Position numbers and translations under genes: made by a program | Source: Pyrinomonadaceae bacterium | Lineage (GTDB): Bacteria; Acidobacteriota; Blastocatellia; Pyrinomonadales; Pyrinomonadaceae | DNA length: 7,258 bases | Reading direction: 5' to 3' | Assembly: GCA_013695245.1 (NCBI GenBank) | Contig: JACDAW010000067.1 | Location: 1-7,258 of the forward strand | The notes under the pieces: generated by a model | The model's input: the letters and a program-made list of their open reading frames with translations, nothing else | Told to the model about the DNA's origin: nothing | Database searches by the model: none | In this document: positions 3,535 to 7,258 of the stretch, piece after piece | How the letters are laid out: every line of letters begins with the position of its first letter | How positions within the stretch are numbered: position 1 is the stretch's first letter

Positions 3535-5319
3535 CTACTGCGTGACGTTTAGCGACGTGTCATCAATGACGAACGAGGTTTGCAGAGAGCTGTCCTCGCT
3601 GCCGTTAAAATAGACGCGGATCGTCTGTCCTTTGTAGGCGAGGAGGTCGAAAGACCGCAGGACGTAGGCCGTGGACTTATTCAGGTTCGAGTAAGTTGCA
3701 AGCGTCCTGAGGACGTTGTTGGACGAGTCGCGGACGGTGACCGTCAGCTTGTCGTAGGCGGTTGTGGTCGTCGTCTCCGCCGTGTCAATCTTCAGGTAGA
3801 AGTTCAAAGTCGCGGCGGTCGCGCCCGAAGGAATCGTGACCTGCTGGTAAAGATAATCTGTGTTCGCTGAGCCGTAGCCGTTGAGCCATGCGTACCACGA
3901 GCCGGTGCGGGGCGCGTTGCCGGTCGAGTTTGTGATCACGCCGCTGTCCGCCGTCCAACTCACGTTGCCGGACTCAAAGCCGGGATTGGCGAATAGTTGT
4001 GACGTCGTGCCGCCGCCACCGCCGCCTGTGGTGAGCAGCGAGTAGAGCAGGCGGTTCGGCGAGCCGGAACCGGCGCTCGTCACTTTGTTGGGAGTCGAAC
4101 TGTCTCTGATCGCCGCCCACACGGTTGCGGGCGAGGCGGTGGTGTTGCTTTGCAGGTAGAGCGCCGCGACGCCCGCGACGTGCGGCGTCGCCATCGAGGT
4201 GCCGCTAATGGTGTTCGTCGCCGTGTCGGACGTGTACCACGACGAGGTGATCGAGGAACCGGGCGCGAAGATGTCAACGCATGGCCCGAAGTTTGAATAA
4301 GACGCACGCGCGTCGCTGCTCGTCGTTGCGCCGACGGTGATCGCACCCGCAACGCGCGAGGGCGAAGAATTGCAGGCGTCCAAGTTGTCGTTACCGGCGG
4401 CGACGGCGTAGGTCACGCCATCATTAATCGAGTTGTTAACGGCCGTATCGAGCGTTGCGGAAATTCCGCCGCCGAGACTCATGTTCGCTACGGCGGGCGC
4501 ACCCGCCGTGTGGTTTGACGTAACCCAATCCACGCCCGCGATGACGCCCGACGCTGAGCCGGAGCCTGCACAGTCAAGGACGCGCACGGGAACGAGCGTC
4601 ACGGATTTGGCGACGCCGTAGGTGTTGCCTCCGACCGTGCCAGCGACGTGCGTGCCGTGCCCGTTGCAGTCGTTGGTGCCGTTGCCGTCGCTGATGGCAG
4701 AGTAGCCCGCGACGACGCGCCCACCGAATTCGGAATGCGAGGCGCGGATGCCGGTGTCAATGATGTAGGCTTTCACGCCTGCGCCTGTGTAGTTGTAAGT
4801 GTAAGTGCTGTTCAATGGCAGGTCGCGCTGGTCAATGCGGTCGAGTCCCCAAGTGGCATTGCTCTGCGTGGCCGAGGCGGTCACGGTCTGGTCTTCTTCG
4901 ACGTAGTCCACGCGCGGGTCTTGGGCAAGCTTGCGAGCCTGCGCTTCGGGCATCCACACTGAGAAGCCTTTGAGGGCGCGGCGATAGGTGTGTTGGTTAT
5001 AACGGCTTCCGCCATGCTCGATGGCGAGGCGCTCGGCTTCCTGTTCAACGTCTTCCACGTCGTCATTGAGCACCACGATGTACTGGTCGGGAATCTTTTT
5101 CTCCGCAGGCGAGCGACGAAACTTGGCTTTGAGTTTTGGCGAAGAATTTCTCGCGCCGGGTGGAACTACTTTGTCCGAGTTTTGACCGAAGACTTGCGCG
5201 GGTAACAGTGTAACGGCGCAGAGGACGAGTGCCGTTAACGAGGCGGTAAGTTTTTTCGTGCTTTCTCCATTGTGCTGTGAGTTGATGGTGAGAGGGAATG
5301 CGCCGTGCAGTTTCCCCAT
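3535..5319 (-). CDS. Secreted subtilisin-like serine protease (S8A, proteinase K type) with C-terminal beta-sandwich domain
   Basis: Numbering is from the ATG at 5319 (594 residues). A signal peptide lies at about 21-45 (KKLTASLTALVLCAVTLLPAQVFG). An inhibitor I9 propeptide spans about 78-147 (YIVVLNDDVEDVEQEAERLA to DPRVDYVEEDQ). The S8 domain spans about 155-430 with Asp188 (IIDTG), His221 (HGTHVAG), oxyanion Asn310 (AAGN) and Ser375 (GTSMATPHVAG), so all catalytic residues are present. A glycine linker (432-437) leads to a domain at 441-594 starting NPGFESG, a jelly-roll typical of carbohydrate- or surface-binding modules. It should be exported, process itself and degrade extracellular protein. 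The start is uncertain: the ATG at 5319 has no good ribosome binding site, whereas a well-placed GGAGAAAG precedes an ACG at 5259-5257 directly before KKLTAS. attC D follows its stop closely, so it may be a cassette gene or the chromosomal flank. Confidence 0.93.
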   Translation of the reverse strand: MGKLHGAFPLTINSQHNGESTKKLTASLTALVLCAVTLLPAQVFGQNSDKVVPPGARNSSPKLKAKFRRSPAEKKIPDQYIVVLNDDVEDVEQEAERLAIEHGGSRYNQHTYRRALKGFSVWMPEAQARKLAQDPRVDYVEEDQTVTASATQSNATWGLDRIDQRDLPLNSTYTYNYTGAGVKAYIIDTGIRASHSEFGGRVVAGYSAISDGNGTNDCNGHGTHVAGTVGGNTYGVAKSVTLVPVRVLDCAGSGSASGVIAGVDWVTSNHTAGAPAVANMSLGGGISATLDTAVNNSINDGVTYAVAAGNDNLDACNSSPSRVAGAITVGATTSSDARASYSNFGPCVDIFAPGSSITSSWYTSDTATNTISGTSMATPHVAGVAALYLQSNTTASPATVWAAIRDSSTPNKVTSAGSGSPNRLLYSLLTTGGGGGGTTSQLFANPGFESGNVSWTADSGVITNSTGNAPRTGSWYAWLNGYGSANTDYLYQQVTIPSGATAATLNFYLKIDTAETTTTTAYDKLTVTVRDSSNNVLRTLATYSNLNKSTAYVLRSFDLLAYKGQTIRVYFNGSEDSSLQTSFVIDDTSLNVTQ

Positions 5320-5546
5320 TGAAGAATTAGAGCCGGGATGATGGTGTTCCGAAGAACGGCGGAAGCTAGAAAGGCAAACTCAAGCCGATGCCGCGTGGCA
5401 TCCCAAGAAAAGAGCGGATCGGTATAAGATAACTGTTCCAAAATTTACCCGCGAATAAGGTGTCAGGCGAACAGAGATGGTTGAGGCGGCGGGCAGTATA
5501 TAAAAATTTTTGTAGAACATAAAGGATAAATCTGAGAGCATCGAAT
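5320..5546. other. Divergent intergenic region between the protease and methyltransferase genes
   Basis: These 227 nt must hold the promoters of both divergent genes. There is an AT-rich core at about 5497-5510 (TATATAAAAATTTTT) and a GC-rich patch just left of it. I see no well-spaced -35/-10 pair for either gene, no attC-like box, no tRNA and no convincing terminator. Confidence 0.4.
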
Positions 5547-6164
5547 TTGAGAAAGCGCAAGAATGGCCACCATTCGCCTGTAGTTTATGATCGTTTGGCG
5601 GCGCATTATGATTGCGCGATGCGCCCGCTTGAAGGATGGCTGCTGGCGCGCTTGCGCGCGAAAGTGTTCCGTGAGTTGCCGACAGACGGGCGCATCCTTG
5701 AGGTCGGTGCGGGGACAGGGGCGAACTTTGCTTATTATAGTGATGAGGCACGCGGCGTGGCGAGCGAATTAAGTCGAGAGATGCTTAAGCGAGCGCGGGA
5801 GAAGAAGCGTCCCATGCGTGTGCACCTTGCCTGCAACAATGCCGAGCAGTTGCCATTTGCCGATGCGTCGTTTGACGCTGCTTTTGCAACGCTCGTGTTT
5901 TGTTCTGTCGCATCTCCTCAGCAAGCCTTCGCGGAGTTGCGGCGCGTCGTGCGCCCCGAAGGTCGCGTCGTGTTGCTTGAACACGTGCGCCCGGAAGGAT
6001 TGCTAGGAAGCCTGTTCGATGTGCTGAGCCTCGTCACTGTGCCGCTCTTTGATGATCATTTCAACCGTCAGACGGCGCGCGAAGCCGTGCGTGCGGGATT
6101 AGAAGTCGAACGTATTGACAAACACTTGGGCGGCATCGTGCAACTGATCGTGTGTCGCGTTTGA
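5547..6164 (+). CDS. Class I SAM-dependent methyltransferase (UbiE/PmtA-like)
   Basis: This 205-residue protein has a Rossmann-type methyltransferase fold: motif I ILEVGAGTGANFAYY (50-64) binds SAM, E74 in GVASELSREML (70-80) is the expected ribose-binding acid, NAEQLPFADASFDAAFATLVFCSV (98-121) holds motifs II and III, and LRRVVRPEGRVVLLEHVRP (131-149) is the next strand with its loop. The C-terminal part (SLVTVPLFDDHFNRQTAREAVRAGLEVERID) resembles phospholipid or quinone methyltransferases of the UbiE/PmtA type, but the substrate cannot be told. The start is TTG at 5547 with GAGAG about 8 nt upstream; no ATG occurs in frame until residue 25, which is too late for the conserved YDRLAAHYD helix. 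The next gene starts 9 nt after its stop, so the two are probably co-transcribed. Confidence 0.85.
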   Translation: MRKRKNGHHSPVVYDRLAAHYDCAMRPLEGWLLARLRAKVFRELPTDGRILEVGAGTGANFAYYSDEARGVASELSREMLKRAREKKRPMRVHLACNNAEQLPFADASFDAAFATLVFCSVASPQQAFAELRRVVRPEGRVVLLEHVRPEGLLGSLFDVLSLVTVPLFDDHFNRQTAREAVRAGLEVERIDKHLGGIVQLIVCRV

Positions 6165-6173
6165 AAGAGCTTT

Positions 6174-7016
6174 ATGGGTGATTTAGTAAGCAACGTGCAA
6201 GTCGGCTGTCAGGGTTGGAACTACAAGGATTGGATCGCGAAGCCGGGCGAGGGCGGCGCGCTCTACCCGCAAGGCACGCGCCCCGCCGAGATGCTTGAGC
6301 TTTACGCGCGCTTCTTCCGAACCGTCGAAGTTGATTCCACTTTCTACGGTGTGCCCGCCGCTTCAACAATCGAGAATTGGCTGCGACGCACTCCGCCGGA
6401 GTTCACATTTTCCCTTAAGCTCCCGCAAGAGATCACACACACGCACGCGCTCAGGCGCGAGAGCTTCGCGTTGCTCGAAGAGTTTTGCGAACGTGCGCGC
6501 CTCTTCAGTAAACGACTCATCGCCATCCTTATTCAACTGCCGCCGCAGTTCGATGCGACGCCGGAGAATGCGCGCGCCCTGCAAGAATTCTTGCCGCGCC
6601 TGCCTTCTGAGCTTCGTTTCAGCATCGAGTTTCGTAATCCCGAATGGATGCAGGATGACGTGCTCGATCTGCTTGATCAATATGGTGTTTCGCTCGCGCT
6701 CGTCGAAGGCATTTGGCTCGAACGCGCGAAGCTATGGCGGGCGGCGGAAAGAATGAAAACCGATTTCGCGTGCGTGCGTTTTATGGGCGCGCGCGATCTC
6801 ACGCGCTTCGACGTTGTGCAGCGCGCACAGGACGAGAATCTAAATTCGTGGCGCGAAGTGATCAAGCGTCTCGCTGCTCGAATGTCAAACGTGCACGTCT
6901 GTTTCAGCAACTACTACGAAGGTCATGCACCCGCGAGCGCAAACAAATTGATGCGTCTGCTCGGACAGAAGACAATTGAAGCGAAGGAAGTAGAAAAACA
7001 ACCGTCGCTTTTCTAG
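6174..7016 (+). CDS. DUF72 (YecE-family) protein
   Basis: The 280-residue protein has the full family pattern: VQVGCQGWNYKDW (8-20), a YP then AEMLELYARFFRTVEVDSTFYGVP block (38-61), FTFSLKLPQEITH (77-89), AILIQLPPQF (117-126), RFSIEFRNPEW (148-158), FACVRFMGARD (198-208) and VHVCFSNYYEGHAPASANKLMRLL (240-263). DUF72 proteins are predicted TIM-barrel enzymes of unknown reaction. The ATG has AAAGAG about 5 nt upstream and follows the methyltransferase stop by 9 nt, which indicates a two-gene operon. The length is usual and no domain is missing. The C-terminal tail (266-280) is charged and variable. Expected location is the cytoplasm. Confidence 0.92.
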   Translation: MGDLVSNVQVGCQGWNYKDWIAKPGEGGALYPQGTRPAEMLELYARFFRTVEVDSTFYGVPAASTIENWLRRTPPEFTFSLKLPQEITHTHALRRESFALLEEFCERARLFSKRLIAILIQLPPQFDATPENARALQEFLPRLPSELRFSIEFRNPEWMQDDVLDLLDQYGVSLALVEGIWLERAKLWRAAERMKTDFACVRFMGARDLTRFDVVQRAQDENLNSWREVIKRLAARMSNVHVCFSNYYEGHAPASANKLMRLLGQKTIEAKEVEKQPSLF

Positions 7017-7040
7017 AAGCCAACTTGAAAACTTGATTGC

Positions 7041-7258
7041 TTATTCGGGCTTCGCCGCGTTTTCTTCCGTGAGACGGGTCATTACTTGTGTGAATTCTTC
7101 GATCTCTTGGCGCGTGCGCTCCATCGCGCGGCGGCTGTCGAGATAGGCTGCCCAGTAAGGCGTGCGGGTGAGGGCTTCGGCCGTTTCTTCGCCGAGTGCC
7201 TGCGCCATTAAAGCGACAAGATCGGATGTGACGCGCGTGTGTTCAAGCAAGCTTTGGA
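7041..7258 (-). CDS. Hypothetical helical protein, 5' end uncertain or beyond the right edge
   Basis: The minus-strand frame is open to the window edge, with a TTG at 7250-7248 as one possible start; too little upstream sequence is present to judge a ribosome binding site. The visible part (about 72 residues) is soluble and alpha-helical: LEHTRVTSDLVALMAQALGEETAEALTRTPYWAAYLDSRRAMERTRQEIEEFTQVMTRLTEENAAKPE. The last 30 residues alternate acidic and basic residues, as in a coiled coil. No family is recognised. The gene converges with the DUF72 gene, with 24 nt between the two stops and no obvious hairpin in the gap. Confidence 0.6.
   Translation of the reverse strand, partial: QSLLEHTRVTSDLVALMAQALGEETAEALTRTPYWAAYLDSRRAMERTRQEIEEFTQVMTRLTEENAAKPE

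Noticed and set aside
4080..4962. Several ORFs of 60-104 residues on both strands within the protease gene
   Set aside because: They are shadow frames of a GC-rich coding sequence whose catalytic motifs are all in the annotated frame.

Overview
The window holds part of an integron-type gene cassette array (about 1-3499) next to ordinary chromosomal genes (about 5320-7258), with a secreted subtilisin-like protease between them. No integrase gene is visible, so within this window the array is a CALIN (a cluster of attC sites lacking an integrase). The organism is probably a soil or environmental bacterium. The protease architecture and general protein style would fit Acidobacteriota (Blastocatellia-like), but that is a weak guess; nothing here fixes the taxon.

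Array, read on the minus strand (right to left): protease gene (5319 to 3535), attC D (3499-3404), a small GrlR-like gene (3279-2914), attC C (2863 to 1522, split by an insertion sequence), a 94-residue unknown gene (1488-1204), attC B (1024-917), a DUF1579-type gene (804-349), attC A (292-180), and the start of a CPBP-type membrane protein running off the left edge (148-1). The attC sites share conserved outer boxes with variable middles, 5-nt and 6-nt spacers and, in site B, a single extra base in the L'' box, as in classical attC sites. Their polarity agrees with the direction of the minus-strand genes. A 120-residue ORF on the plus strand (1044-1406) overlaps the 94-residue gene tail to tail.

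Insertion sequence: an intact IS110-family element (about 1537-2768) sits inside attC C. Its transposase has only 15 nt of non-coding sequence after it and about 230 nt before it. That leader folds as an IS110-group bridge RNA should. A stem-closed loop carries 8 nt identical to the attC sequence left of the element and 7 nt complementary to the attC sequence right of it, and a later segment repeats the last 7 nt of the element's right end. Removing the element at a shared AT core restores a 110-bp attC site. This is the most interesting observation here: an element with IS110-group layout whose RNA guides read an integron recombination site.

Right side: divergent from the protease, a SAM-dependent methyltransferase (TTG start) and a DUF72/YecE-family gene form a probable two-gene operon. 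They converge on an unknown helical protein whose gene enters from the right edge.
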